A DNA stretch of 64,000 bases from Ectobius pallidus (Eukaryota > Arthropoda > Insecta > Blattodea > Ectobiidae). Positions 43,824-54,548 of this stretch are shown one piece after another. The notes under the pieces were generated by a model, which was given only the letters and a program-made list of their open reading frames with translations, was not told where the DNA came from and ran no database searches. The stretch spans positions 41,407,502 to 41,471,501 of the forward strand of contig CAXKWD010000008.1 in NCBI GenBank assembly GCA_964059195.1, read 5' to 3'. A program made the translations under genes and the position numbers. How positions within the stretch are numbered: the first letter of the stretch is position 1; each line of letters opens with the position of its first letter.

Positions 43824-46108
43824 ATATATATTCTATATATTGAAAAGAAGACCAGACAACTATAACCTCATAGCTGTATTTGAAATGTCATCCCTGTAAC
43901 AACTTCAGCAATACATCGCTTGACAAGCAAAATAAAAATGGTGGCAAACGAATTAAATAATAAGGAATATTATGTTGCACATAAAAATCATAATATTAAT
44001 CCTGAAAAACAGCCTAGCCCAGAAAATGTACCGGTAACTAAAGTCTAAGTGTCCAGAACTGGGCTCGTGTTTCAAAGAGAAAGAACACTAATCTTAATAA
44101 AAGTTTATTTCAGGGGGATAGCAAGTAAACACAAGAACTACGAAAGTAGATGTATTTATACGGTATTTACATAAACTTTATTAATTAGTCCTAATTTTAA
44201 TGAATACATCTGAAGTATCCATAATGTTTACAATGACAATGAATATTCATGATGTCCTATCAATAGGGCCCTGATTTATTGGTGAAATAAAATGGTCGAT
44301 TTCGGTGTTAACATCCTTCTATTTCGGTGGGTATTTTGTGAAATAAATTACGTATACTTAGGACCCTGATTTATTGGTGAAATAAAATGGCCAATTTCGG
44401 TATTAACTTCCTTCTATTTCGGTGGGTATTTCGTGAAATAAATTACGTATACTACATTGGGAACATTGCGCAGTGATAAACTTTGGTTCTTTATTTACAT
44501 GAACTAACACCACCCCCATTTCCATATTCTTCTGCCCTTGTATGAACTGAAGTAACTTTCGATTTAGGCATGATTGGAGTTAATGTTCAAATATAATAAC
44601 GAGAAATATTATCGTTATTTCTACTAAACACCATCAGATAGCTATTTGCAAACAGAAGTACCAACCACACTACTGTGGATAAAAGGCGAAATCTGTTGAA
44701 TACAAGTAACAAACATTCTACACTCTTCTGCTGTAATCGATCATAGGCATCGCTAACTTGGCAAAGACATAGCAGGAAAGGAGTGTACTCACCAGTACAA
44801 ACCAGGTCTTTGCGTAAATTCTGCAATCTTTGTAATTGATCACAAATATCGATATATCGGTAAATCTTCGACAGCCACAGAAACAGCAGAAAAAAGCATG
44901 CTGCTAAGAAATAAAAAAATACAGTACACCAAAACACAATATTGTGATTTTAAGGCACATTTTCATGATAATTTCTCACTTTACGGACAGAAGGGGCATA
45001 TTTCACACTTATAGACACATTTTTGAGGAATCGAGTAAATTTCGCGATATTTCGTGGATTCAATTTTGTTCATATTGGTATTTTAAGCATATAAAAGCAA
45101 ATAATAGCTAAAATTTTGCGCTTATCGTTGTTACCAAAAAATACGGCCCCTACCTATCAACATCCTCCCTCCATAATATAATAAAAATCTTATGTGAAAT
45201 TCACATAACTTCCTCAGCCCAAATAAAAGTTAGCATCTTAGTATAACATAATTATTATGGACGACAATCTCTTCATGTAAACTGGTTGTAAAAATGAAGA
45301 GAATGTCGTTACACAACACATTGCATTTCCAAAGGATAAATATCCCAAATAAAATCTGATTAATGTACTCTTGTAACTTTCTTTACTTTAAGCATGGCAA
45401 ATACATTTTTCTCACTTCACATTCTCATATAGAATAAGAGGTCCTATTGCAAAGAGCACATATTCAGAGTGGGTAGCTTATAACTACCCTTCTGAGAATT
45501 ATATCCAAAAAATGTTTCAATTAAAGTTTTAGCTCTTAGTATAAGCATCCCATATGTAAAATATAGTATAAGCATCCCATGTGAAAAATCATAGACCTGT
45601 TTTCAAGAAAATCGCGACAAACCAAATTTTCTTCATGTAAAGTTCCCTTCCACATCCCCACAAGGTACCTAACCCAAATACAAAATTTTGTTTTCATAAG
45701 ATTTTCTACTACAAGAGGCCTTATTGTAAAGAGTGCGAATTCAGAGTGGATGGCTTATAACTAACTACCTTTCAGAGATTTTTTTTAAATTCAAATAAAA
45801 GTTTTAGCTCATGGTATAATCAACCCATGTGCAAAATTTACAGAAAATAATTAGACCCGTTTCTCAGAAAATCACAAAAAAGGAAAATTTCTTCATGTGA
45901 AGTTTCCTTAAAACTAAGAAAATGTAGTCAATCTTCGTGTCACATCCTCAAAAGGTACCTGACCCAAATACAAAATTTTGTTTTCATACAATTTTACGTT
46001 CTGGAGCTAAGCTGTTCACAGACACACATCCAAACAGACATGTATTCAAAAATAGTATTTTTGGATTCAGGAGACCTCAAAACATGTATTTATGTTAAAA
46101 CGTAAAGC
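43824..46108. other. No gene recognised; dispersed-repeat DNA
   Basis: A 93 bp tandem pair lies at 44267-44453. From about 45170 to 46020 the DNA is related to the interiors of hAT derivatives A and B, with several copies of AGGTACCTNACCCAAATA followed by CAAAATTTTG (45663, 45953). The minus-strand frame 44937-44587 encodes 116 residues with two hydrophobic stretches (VFFYFLAACFFLLFLWLS and TVVWLVLLFANSYLMVF); I do not recognise it and it may be chance. Confidence 0.4.
44267..44453 (+). repeat. Tandem duplication with 93 bp period
   Basis: Two units share CCTGATTTATTGGTGAAATA and TTCTATTTCGGTGGGTATTT, and differ at a few positions. Confidence 0.85.
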
Positions 46109-46109
46109 A

Positions 46110-46530
46110 GTGATACTATATGAACACATATTGCGACCCACATAAAAGATTTGCCTTGTTTCCACGGAAATAATATCAAACTGTCTGGCCATTTACCGTC
46201 AGAGCAGCTGATTGCTAAAGGTTCTAAGATAGCAACAACACCAGCAGAAGTCAGAGCTCATTTAATTATGTCATTCAAGGCAGAATGTCTGAAGAATCTG
46301 CCAGAGTTCCTGCGACAGCTCAATGCATTGTAACCATAAGAATCAGCAGTGGCACTACAAACACAAGTGTGCTCGTGGCAGATTTTACAGCTTAGACGTT
46401 CTCCAGCAATCCGAAATGAAGAATTATCCAAAAGTGTGCCAATTTGATTAGATGGTATAGCCAAGAGCCAAGAGCTTGTTTCTTTAGCTTGAATTGCATG
46501 GAAACTTACTGGGACCTGAGAGGAGGCCAT
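46110..46530 (-). pseudogene. C-terminal nuclease-like region of a retroelement polyprotein
   Basis: From 46530: TSSWLLAIPSNQIGTLLDNS and SFRIA, a Cys/His set (CKICHEHTCVCS), then GYNALSCRRNSGRFFRHSAL, NDIIK, a TGA at about 46255, and on in frame ALTSAGVVAILEPLAIS, GKWPDSLILFPWKQGKSFMW. The order LDN-SFRIA, C-C-H-C-C, G-x-LSCR...GR-x-RH-LNDI, then PD...PWK-G-K...W is the C-terminal domain of a family of arthropod and marine-animal retroelement proteins. The PD...K layout hints at a PD-(D/E)XK-type nuclease; that is an inference. No reverse-transcriptase part is seen upstream, because a triplet repeat follows at 46592. Confidence 0.6.
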
Positions 46531-46591
46531 ACAAGTGGTTGATGATTTCAGGACACAATTGGAGTTAATGATGTCTCATTTTTTCGGTATT

Positions 46592-46731
46592 TCTCCTCCT
46601 CCTCCTGCTGCTGCTGGTGCTGGTGCTGCCGCCACCACCAACACCATGACCATGACCACAACCACGACCATCACCACCACCACCACGACCACCAACACTA
46701 TTACTACTATCACCACCACCACTCCCTTTCT
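46592..46731. repeat. Compound triplet microsatellite (CCT/GCT/CAC/CAA)
   Basis: About 140 bp of imperfect trinucleotide runs. It gives a chance frame of poly-Pro, Ala and Thr on the plus strand. Confidence 0.9.
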
Positions 46732-46904
46732 ATGCAGTTAAAAGGATTGCAAAAATCATTCCTAAGGAGCACATGATACTTTTTTTATGATGACAAGTGA
46801 ATGATGGCTTCAGGACCATTACTAGTTCCAAACCCTAACTGGTGAGGAAGAAAATACTAACAAACTTGGATACTACAGGCTAACTTGGACACTAGCCTGC
46901 AAAA

Positions 46905-47700
46905 AACATTACCAATGGCAATTTGCGCAAATTCCACCTCCCTTCTTGATCCTATACATTTCTTTTGCATTCCTAATAGCTTTCGAGATATCCATCAGCT
47001 AAAGTGGCAATTTTTCGAAAAAAACTCTTTCACCTTACGTTTTTCGACACTTGCCTTCTAGCATTTCAGCCCTTAGGTATACAGCAACGCCCTCATAAAA
47101 GAAGTTGAAGGGCAGTAAATTCTCTTTAAAATGAATTGTCATTTGTTATTTTGTCTTCAAATGTTCAAAAGTTATAACAATTTTAAGTTTAGGTCTAATT
47201 TCCAGGTTTTGAAAGAAAACCATTCATTGCACACTCTCTACATTTAGAGGGTATATCCTTGTATATAAGCTGTATATTGTGTATTTACATCGTGAAACAA
47301 GTGGAGAAATATTACACAACCATTAAAGTTGCATTTATTAAAATCTGTTCACGGTATAAGCACAGTACATGTAATGGAAAATACGTTATAGTCCAGGCAA
47401 CAAAGGAAAATGGGGAGAAAACATCATGTAGTTTTGAAATTTGACAGAGATTTGGGGGAAAGTGTCCTAAACAACATATTAAAAGTCCCCACAGATAGCG
47501 AGAGTGAGGGATGGGGGCACATTTAAATATTGTTTCTCTCAGTTTTCCCTAAATCCCCCCCCCCAAAAAAAAACTGTGGGTTCTAGCAAAAAAAAACAGA
47601 TTATGCACACAAAAAAACATAAAATGTCCTACAAAATTGATCTGAGTAATATTTCTGTAGGATTAATAGTTCAGGAAATATAAAATACACCCACATAACC
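46905..47700 (+). repeat. Left arm of a large inverted repeat
   Basis: It matches the reverse complement of about 49560-50350 at roughly 75-80% by eye. Landmarks shared with the partner are CCTTCTAG-GTTTCAGCC, CAAAGTTGCATTTATTAAA and TTTCTCTCAGTTTTCCCTAA (the latter inverted there). A 20 bp poly-A run follows at 47709-47733. There is no coding content. Confidence 0.75.
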
Positions 47701-47955
47701 TATTATATTATTAAAAAAAAAAAAAAAAAAAAACTGATTATAATTAAATTAGTATGATGCCAAGCAAACTAGTTCTTAGAATAATATTCGTACTGAAGGT
47801 AATCATTATACATAAAACTCATTATTATTATTATTGTTATAAAGTTTATAAAAATCATCTGGTATGGTATGAGTTATAAGAAATATGATCCAAGCCTATC
47901 AGCCGTTAAATTTTTCGTTGATATTATTTGGAAAAATTGTACAGAGTTAGATATA

Positions 47956-48857
47956 CAGAGTCCGCCAGAAAAATGTATACACTCTTTGACAGACTGTATC
48001 GGGATATTACCAGTATATTACCCGTATGTTGTAGTATGGTCTTACGCTCAACACATGTCGTTACTTTCAACACGATAGTGACAAAACAAAATGGCTGGAG
48101 AACGCTTTACGGTCGAGCAGCGAAAATGCATTCTGAAGTGGTTTATCAGGTTTGATAATGCCGTTGAAGTGCAGCGTCAGTGGAGGCGGGAGTTTGAAAC
48201 AGAACCCCCAACCCGCCTAGCAATTAAACGCATTATTGGCAAGTTTGAGGCACATGGAACGATTTGTGATATTCATAAAGGAAGATCAGGAAGACCGCGT
48301 ACAGCTACAAGTCCTGCTCCGTCGGATATCGTGTTGCAAAAGTTTGTTACTTCTCCACAAAAGTGTGCTACGCAATGTGCGTGAAATGGGGATTAGCAGT
48401 ACAAGTGTACGACGAATTCTGAAAGGTGCTAAGTGGAAACCTTAAATTCCACGATTACTGCATGTAATTAATGATGACGATCCTGATTGGACGAAGAGGG
48501 CCCATTGAGTTCCCTCCACGGTCGCCAGAATTAACCCCTATGGACTTTTACTTATCGGGAACCGTGAAAGATCAAATCTATTGACGTAAGCTACGCACGC
48601 TGGAGGAACTTCGCCAGGAGATTACAGCGGCATGTGCTGCGATCTCCATTGAAACATTGACCGACGTAGCTGCGGCGACCGCTCATCGTTCGGTAATGTG
48701 TCTGGCCGCCAACGGCCAACATTTTGAACATCTAATGTAACCACTGAACTAAGAAAGTACTACCGGTAGATGTTTGATTAGTATTTAAATTAAAAAAACA
48801 AACCTAATAAATAGTTTCGTTCCTTAAAGTGTGTATACATTTTTCTGGCGGACCCTG
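47956..48857 (+). mobile_element. Mariner-type element (902 bp), internally deleted
   Basis: The terminal repeats of about 32 bp (CAGAGTCCGCCAGAAAAATG and its inverted partner with CAGGGTCC) differ at two positions. TA lies at both sides (47954-47955 and 48858-48859). It carries a transposase gene from 48091 with its middle missing. Confidence 0.9.
48091..48740 (+). pseudogene. DUF4817/mariner transposase lacking the catalytic core
   Basis: The ATG at 48091 starts MAGERFTVEQRKCILKWFIR, the helix-turn-helix DUF4817-type N-terminus, followed by RQWRREFETEPPTRLAIKRI and GRSGRPRTATSP. After a frame change near 48360 comes MGISSTSVRRILKGAKW. Then about 200 residues that should hold the first two aspartates are missing (junction near 48445-48505). 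The end of the protein follows: FPPRSPELTPMDFYLSGTVK, with the third acidic position, then AANGQHFEHLM and a stop at 48738-48740. It cannot transpose itself but could move in trans, because both ends are well kept. Confidence 0.82.
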
Positions 48858-49073
48858 TATTTAGAAATTATAAGACCTAGTAACCTACCTATTACTTTAA
48901 ATAAATTTTTAGTGCCTATATCTCTTTGTCTCCAATATTGGAACCCTAATACATCGTATGATAAGTTAGGGTTATATTTTTCTATCTACTGAACACAGTA
49001 TTTGTATGCATATACAACGTTGATTAAAGAGTGCCAAAATGACTTCTTTTGCTTTGATGTCATCAATTTTAAA

Positions 49074-49196
49074 CTAATCTTCTTCTTCTAATGGTATACT
49101 GTTCGTGCATAAACCATGACAGGTTCCACAAATGGATGAGCATTTAATGCCAGCTTTTCGGCATCCATATCTTCCACCACACCGAGTTGCAAAGTG
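49074..49196 (-). pseudogene. Cys-rich CXC-like C-terminal peptide
   Basis: The minus-strand frame reads HFATRCGGRYGCRKAGIKCS then SICGTCHGLCTN and an acidic end before TAG at 49076. The spacing resembles the CxCRKAGLxCSxxCxxCxGxxCxN tail found at the end of many arthropod repeat-encoded proteins, related in pattern to tesmin/TSO1 CXC motifs. Only this tail is present, in the spacer of the large inverted repeat. The parent family is not identified. Confidence 0.45.
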
Positions 49197-49559
49197 ACAA
49201 AATACGGTGTGCAAATATTGTCTCAATGACCAATTAGGCAAGTAAACATTTATTTAAAGTAATATGTAGGCCTGCTATGTATTACAATTTCTAAATATAC
49301 CTAATTCTTTACCATTTTTCAAAATACCGGCAATTTTTTTAGTGAAACATAAAATGGCTAAGCTTTACAACAAGAACGATAAAAATAATAATAATTATTA
49401 TTATAATGAGTTTAATGTGTAATGTTAACCCTTGGTTAGTATATTCTTGTAAGAACTAGTTTGCTTGACATTGTGCTATTTTAATTGTCATCTGCTCTCT
49501 TTTGTGTTAAAAAAATATAATATATTGTCTGTATAAGAAAGAATTTCCATAGTTATACC

Positions 49560-50350
49560 ATACTTCATATCCTTATAATATTTCCTGAAATATTAATCCT
49601 ACAGAAGTATCATTCAGATCAATTTTGTAGGAAATCTTATGTAGTTAAATATTGTGCATAAACTGTTTTTTGCTAGAATCCATAGTTTTTTCTTTTGGGT
49701 ATTTAGGGAAAACTGAGAGAAACGACATACAAACGTGCTTCTACCCCATTCACCCCCATCCATGGGAACTTTCTAGTACCGTATGTTGTTTAGGACATTT
49801 TCTCCCACATCTGTGCAAAATTCTAAAACTACATTATTTTTCTCTCCCTTTTTTCTTCTGTTGCCTGGACTATTATGTATTTTCCATTATATGCAGGGTC
49901 TATTGTGTTTGTACCTTGGTCGGATTTTTAATAAATGCAACTTTAATAGTTGTGTAATATTTCTCCACTTCTTTCACGATGTAAATACACAATGTACAGC
50001 TTATATGCATAGATATAACCTCTAAATATAGAGAAAGTGCAACGTGCTTTTTGTAAAATTCTTGAAATTTGTCCGAAACTTAAAATTGTCATAGCTTTTA
50101 AACATTTGAATACAAAATAACAAATGACTACTGATTTTAAGTGGAATTAACTGCCCTACAACTTCTTTCATGAGGGCATTGCTATATACCTAACGGCTGA
50201 AACACTAGAAGGCAAAGTGTGTGGAAAAGCATGAGGCAAACAAGCTTTGACTGAAAATTTGCTATTTTCGCTAGCAGATATCTTGAAAGCTATTGGGAAT
50301 AGAAAAAATGATTAGGAACAAACTTGTAGGAAATTTTATCAGCTTGAATT
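49560..50350 (-). repeat. Right arm of the large inverted repeat
   Basis: Inverted partner of 46905-47700. The segment around 49770-49880 recurs as a diverged direct copy at about 50455-50575 (GGGACTTTTAGTAATGTTGT...TTGCCTGGACTA), so the right side has an extra partial unit. The spacer between the arms contains a mariner element (47956-48857). Confidence 0.75.
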
Positions 50351-50554
50351 TTGTGTAAAATAACTTTTCCTCTATGATGCACCGTTGTTTAGAATTAAGC
50401 AAAAGACCAATAAAAAGGACCTTCTACGGGCCTCCATGCCCCCTGCTCACCCCCCATTCTCAGGGACTTTTAGTAATGTTGTTCAGGACACTCCCTCCGA
50501 CAACTCTGCCAAATTTCAAAACTTCACGATTTTATGTTCTATTTTTCCTTCATT

Positions 50555-50760
50555 GCCTGGACTAGCATAACTTTCTTAAATCTATGCTTATCTCCACAGA
50601 ATCTACACTGCTTGAAAGATGTCTCATGAACTTTGATATTTTTATTACTTGTTTTGTCTACCTTCCTTCCTTCATCCTCTTCTTTCTTCAACATAACTTG
50701 TAACTGTTTTTCAGTTGCTTCAATAATACTAGCTCCATTTATTAATTTCTCTAAAGTTAA
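50555..50760 (-). pseudogene. Gypsy-like gag fragment with half zinc knuckle
   Basis: An open frame without a start reads LTLEKLINGASIIEATEKQL, a charged stretch (KKEEDEGRKVDKTSNK), then QCRFCGDKHRFKK. The pattern of EATEKQL followed by a Lys/Glu-rich linker and C-x2-C-G-x-K-H resembles gag of gypsy (K02A2.6-like) elements just before the knuckle. The second half of the knuckle is lost where the sequence enters the repeat copy at 50455-50575. Confidence 0.45.
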
Positions 50761-51169
50761 GTTATGTCTCAGTAACAGTCTTCATAGGATTTAAGAATTG
50801 AAAAATTAATTATATTAATTTAACATTTCACTCAATGAAGTTGCGAACAGACTGGAAAAAAATATAGCCAGCTCAGATGCAATGAGATAATGTATCATGA
50901 GAAGTGCTGATAAGTAGAACCAGTGCTGCAAAGTGCAGGTGCCTGGGAACTCGCAACTCTGCAATTTTAAGCGGTACCAGCCTGCCTGTACTTAGAAAAT
51001 TGTGACAATTCAGCAATATTATGGCAACACAGAGACTTTGTAGTACGAAGTGTGAAGAATAGCTGCCAGGTAGTAGCATCATGAAGCAGAAGAATTCAAG
51101 TTCAGTATTAGGCTCATAGATGCTACTAGTCCCTGGTCAGTTCTAAGCAAGCAGTGGTAACGTTCAGAC

Positions 51170-52872
51170 CAGTGGCGTAGGAAGGGGGGTGCGGGCCGCC
51201 CCAGGTGCCATCACAAGGGGGTGACAAAATAAAAATGTGTCTTTGTAAGTAAAAAATCGCTCAAGGGAATTTAAAGAAATAGTGATAATATTTAAAACAA
51301 TTATATAAGCTTAACAACTTTTAACAAGTCAACATGCATATTGAAACTTCTTTTAGTTTTAAATAAAGTTAACAAAGGTATTAAAATGCGGCTGAACTGG
51401 CCGCTGTGTAGATACGAACAATAATATTATGGTTAGAGGGAGGGGTGTTTATTTCTGCCGATGCTTGTCTCTGCAGTTTTATTAATTTAAATGAGACTTC
51501 AATAATTGGTGATATTTTATATCACTCAAGCCGCAACCAATTCTACCCGCTGCGGCAGCCATGACTTTGACGAAAATAAACTTTGAATGTGAGTTTACTC
51601 CGAATTCTCCGGCAATCTACTGTAGATTTTGAACTGGGATATGCGCAAATTTAAGAATACATTATTAATAATACAGTTCTGTAAAATAGTTACATTACTT
51701 GTTTATGAAATTTATTAGGATCAAGTTATAAAATAAAGATGTATAATTCACATAACTTCCTCCGCCCAAATAAAAGTTAGCCTCCCCTTAAAAATAAGAC
51801 AAAGTTGTCGCCAATCTTCATGTCACATCCCCAAAAGGTACCTAACCCAAATAAAAAATTGTGTTTTCGTACGATTTTCCGCAGAGGTGTAACGAGGGGG
51901 GGGTTTTGGGGGTTTGAACCCTCCCCCCATTGATTAAAAAAAAAGGAAAATTGTACAATTTTTTAAAAGTCTGCTTATAAATTACTTAATACGAGTATAA
52001 AGCGTGGGAAGCTTAAAACTCGTTACTGTGCATCTTAATTTTTAAAATTTTTCGGGGGAAGACCCCCGAGCCCCAATACCCCCAGACCTCCCGGATGTTA
52101 TAACCCCCCCCCCCATATGGTCGGCCTGGTTACGCCTATGATTTTCGAGTAAACTTTCTTTATGTAAAAATAAGGTAAACTTGTCTCCAATCTTCTTTTG
52201 ACATCTTGAAAGGTACCTGACATAAATACAAAATTTTGTCCTTTTATCAAAATTCGAGATTTCGCTTGGAAAACAAAATATAGAAATACAAAAAAATCAC
52301 TCAATAAATAAAAATTTGCACAATTTCGGGAGTGTACATTGGCCTAGATGTTCGCTTTATTAACGGTAACACCCACAATCTGTCACTCAAGAAAGCAATG
52401 TATATAACGTACTTTAGATTAATAATAATAGTAATATTATTATAATATAACAGTACAATGTACAATGTGCAGCATAATGTGCTTGATATGTATGTCTTTC
52501 CTTAATCCTAACAAAATTGGCTGAATTAGGCATTGGTAGCAGTGGTTACAACATGGCGACAACATGGTAACTCGAATCGCTTTATGGATGGTTGATTCAT
52601 GGTATGCCATGATTTCGGAGCTTAGTTTTGTTTTTATATAACAAAGTAATCATTACTAATTTTGCATAATCCGTTGAGTTTACGAGTTATATCAGATAAA
52701 TTCGTTGCAGCTGCATCTATCGATAAACTCTTAAACTCTCATGGGATTACCTTTGAGTAACTTATCCAAAAAATAACACTTGGTACTGTTCCATCTTTTC
52801 AAAATTTAAATGGGGGGGGGGGGGTGACAAGAAATTTTCCGCACCGGGTACCCTAAGCTTGCTACGCCACTG
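51170..52872 (-). mobile_element. hAT-type derivative B (1.7 kb) with perfect 8 bp duplication
   Basis: The ends CAGTGGCGTAGGAAGG and, inverted, CAGTGGCGTAGCAAGC are the same as those of derivative A, in opposite orientation. GTTCAGAC flanks it at 51162-51169 and 52873-52880 exactly. It shares long interior blocks with 23535-26083 (inverted) but lacks that copy's TA-flanked insertion. It contains a nested element at 51892-52140. No transposase frame. Confidence 0.9.
51892..52140. mobile_element. Small hAT-like MITE nested in derivative B (249 bp)
   Basis: The ends CAGAGGTGTAACGAGG and, inverted, CATAGGCGTAACCAGG are similar to hAT termini of the CAN(N)GGCGTA type. Flanks ATTTTCCG and ATTTTCGA share the first six of eight bases. 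The subterminal G and C runs (51897-51920 and 52101-52114) could pair with each other. Confidence 0.65.
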
Positions 52873-52898
52873 GTTCAGACGTGTAGAAGAGGTGCTGA

Positions 52899-53162
52899 GT
52901 GGATATAAGAAAAAATGACACAAGGGACTTGGCCAACGAAATGGAAGTATACAGAATGAGGATAGTCTCATTTGGGTCAAAAAGGAGAGCAGGGACCAGA
53001 GGAACAGTAAGAGAAGATCAATCTAACATGGTGACCTGGGCCCTAGTGATTATAGTCTTGCTGGTAACTGGAGGGGTTGGAATGAACCCAGGGCCAAATA
53101 GGAGGCCAGGAGTTTCTGAAGAGGTCATCAAAAGACTTGAAAGAATGTGTTTCATCTTGTGA
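52899..53162 (+). CDS. Unassigned ORF with hydrophobic segment and NPGP motif
   Basis: The 87-residue frame has a basic N-terminal half (SKRRAGTRGTVRED), a hydrophobic segment (TWALVIIVLLVTGG) and then VGMNPGPNRRPG. Placement of NPGP after a Leu-rich stretch recalls 2A-like translational recoding sequences at the start of many LINE and other retroelement proteins, and similar N-termini of uncharacterised arthropod repeat proteins. The 2A consensus D-(V/I)-E-x-NPGP lacks both acidic residues here, so activity is doubtful. A TATA-like context was not found. It starts just after the target duplication of derivative B. Confidence 0.35.
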   Translation: MDIRKNDTRDLANEMEVYRMRIVSFGSKRRAGTRGTVREDQSNMVTWALVIIVLLVTGGVGMNPGPNRRPGVSEEVIKRLERMCFIL

Positions 53163-54548
53163 TACCTACTTGCTTATAATACTTTAATGTTATAAATTAT
53201 TTTCAATGAATCAACCTTATAGGTGGCTTTGTTTTTTATTTCACTTGTTATTCCTAAAACTTATGAAGCATAGTTTTATTAATGCATTGTATGTCTTGAC
53301 AAATATTGTCATTTTAATCTCAGACTCGAAATGCTGTTATTAATTTCTCTAAATACATTTTTTTAAACATTTCTTTATTCATTACTTTATTTATCTTGAC
53401 ATTATTTATTCTACAATAGCGTTTCATTATGAATTGATTATAATTAATCATATTTGATCACGAGCTATTTTTGGGTTGGCTGATATTTTACAAGCTATTA
53501 ATATAACCTTTTGTTGTTTTTAGAGAGATTAAAAAATATAACAATTCTCTTCACATTCCATTCATTTTTTCAAGAACTAAGGGTTCTTAATCTAGCTCAT
53601 TAAGAGCTCCAGCAATTTAAACAATTGCTATTTCAGCCGAAAGGTCTCCTTTCCATCAGCATCATTTTCTTTAGTGATTCATTAAGTAGGAACACTAAAT
53701 ATAATCCATATTAAGGACCAGAAAGGGTCTTCTTCTGAAGATATTTCTTCTCCATCTTTCACCAGAAGATATCTATAACATTCGAAGGCGAAGGTCCATC
53801 TTTCGCGTGGGTAACTATTTGTGAAACACATCTTTAAAGGTACGTTTTTCAACAAATTTTGTATGGACCAAAGATTAGTCAGTTTTACTGAGATCTTCAA
53901 TCACAATTTTATAGAAGAATCAACATTAATTGTGATTAATAAATATATTGGACAATAATAATTAATCATCAAGATTTATAAATGTGTAAACCATTTGAAT
54001 CAATTTTAAATGCTCATTTTCAATTGTAATTTGAGTTTCATATGGACATTCAAGTTGCTGTATCTGCATAAACAATTAATGTACAATCTATCAAGTGAGA
54101 GGCAATAATTTCACTAATTTTACATCTATTTTGCTATAATTAATATATAGTTGGTTCTCTGCTCAATTTACTATTTAATACATTTATATGTCTTTATTAT
54201 CAAGTTATGAACATCAAGATTTGTAATGAAAAATTTATTATGCATGGATTATGTCATTCAAGTATCAGCATATCAAGATTTATCTGCCTGTAATTTTTAC
54301 AGCTCAAATTTGTAATTGTCAAGTGATTGTTTTGGTTGAAAATGCAATAAAGCTGTATTTTAAACATTATTTATTTATTTCAGTAATAAAAGTTGTTATT
54401 GTCAGGATAATACCTTTAATTTACAGTTCATTTCCAGAGGTCATCAGGCACCCTGACGATACATCTTTTCTGGTCACTCCGAACCGGATTTACTCAACGC
54501 ATTTTACTTGATTTGACAAAGAATTCACAAAAAAAAACATATATTAAT
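53163..54548. other. No gene recognised
   Basis: Very AT-rich, without microsatellites or recognisable repeats. The short frames at 53682-53900 (minus) and 54251-54511 (plus) show nothing conserved. Confidence 0.4.

Noticed and set aside
44267..44453. CRISPR array
   Set aside because: There are only two long adjacent units without spacers, in a eukaryotic context; it is a simple tandem duplication.
44587..44937. Membrane protein gene on the minus strand
   Set aside because: It has two hydrophobic stretches but no family resemblance and no promoter or splice context; AT-rich DNA often yields such frames.
46535..46741. Pro/Ala/Thr-rich protein
   Set aside because: The frame is a translation of a trinucleotide microsatellite.
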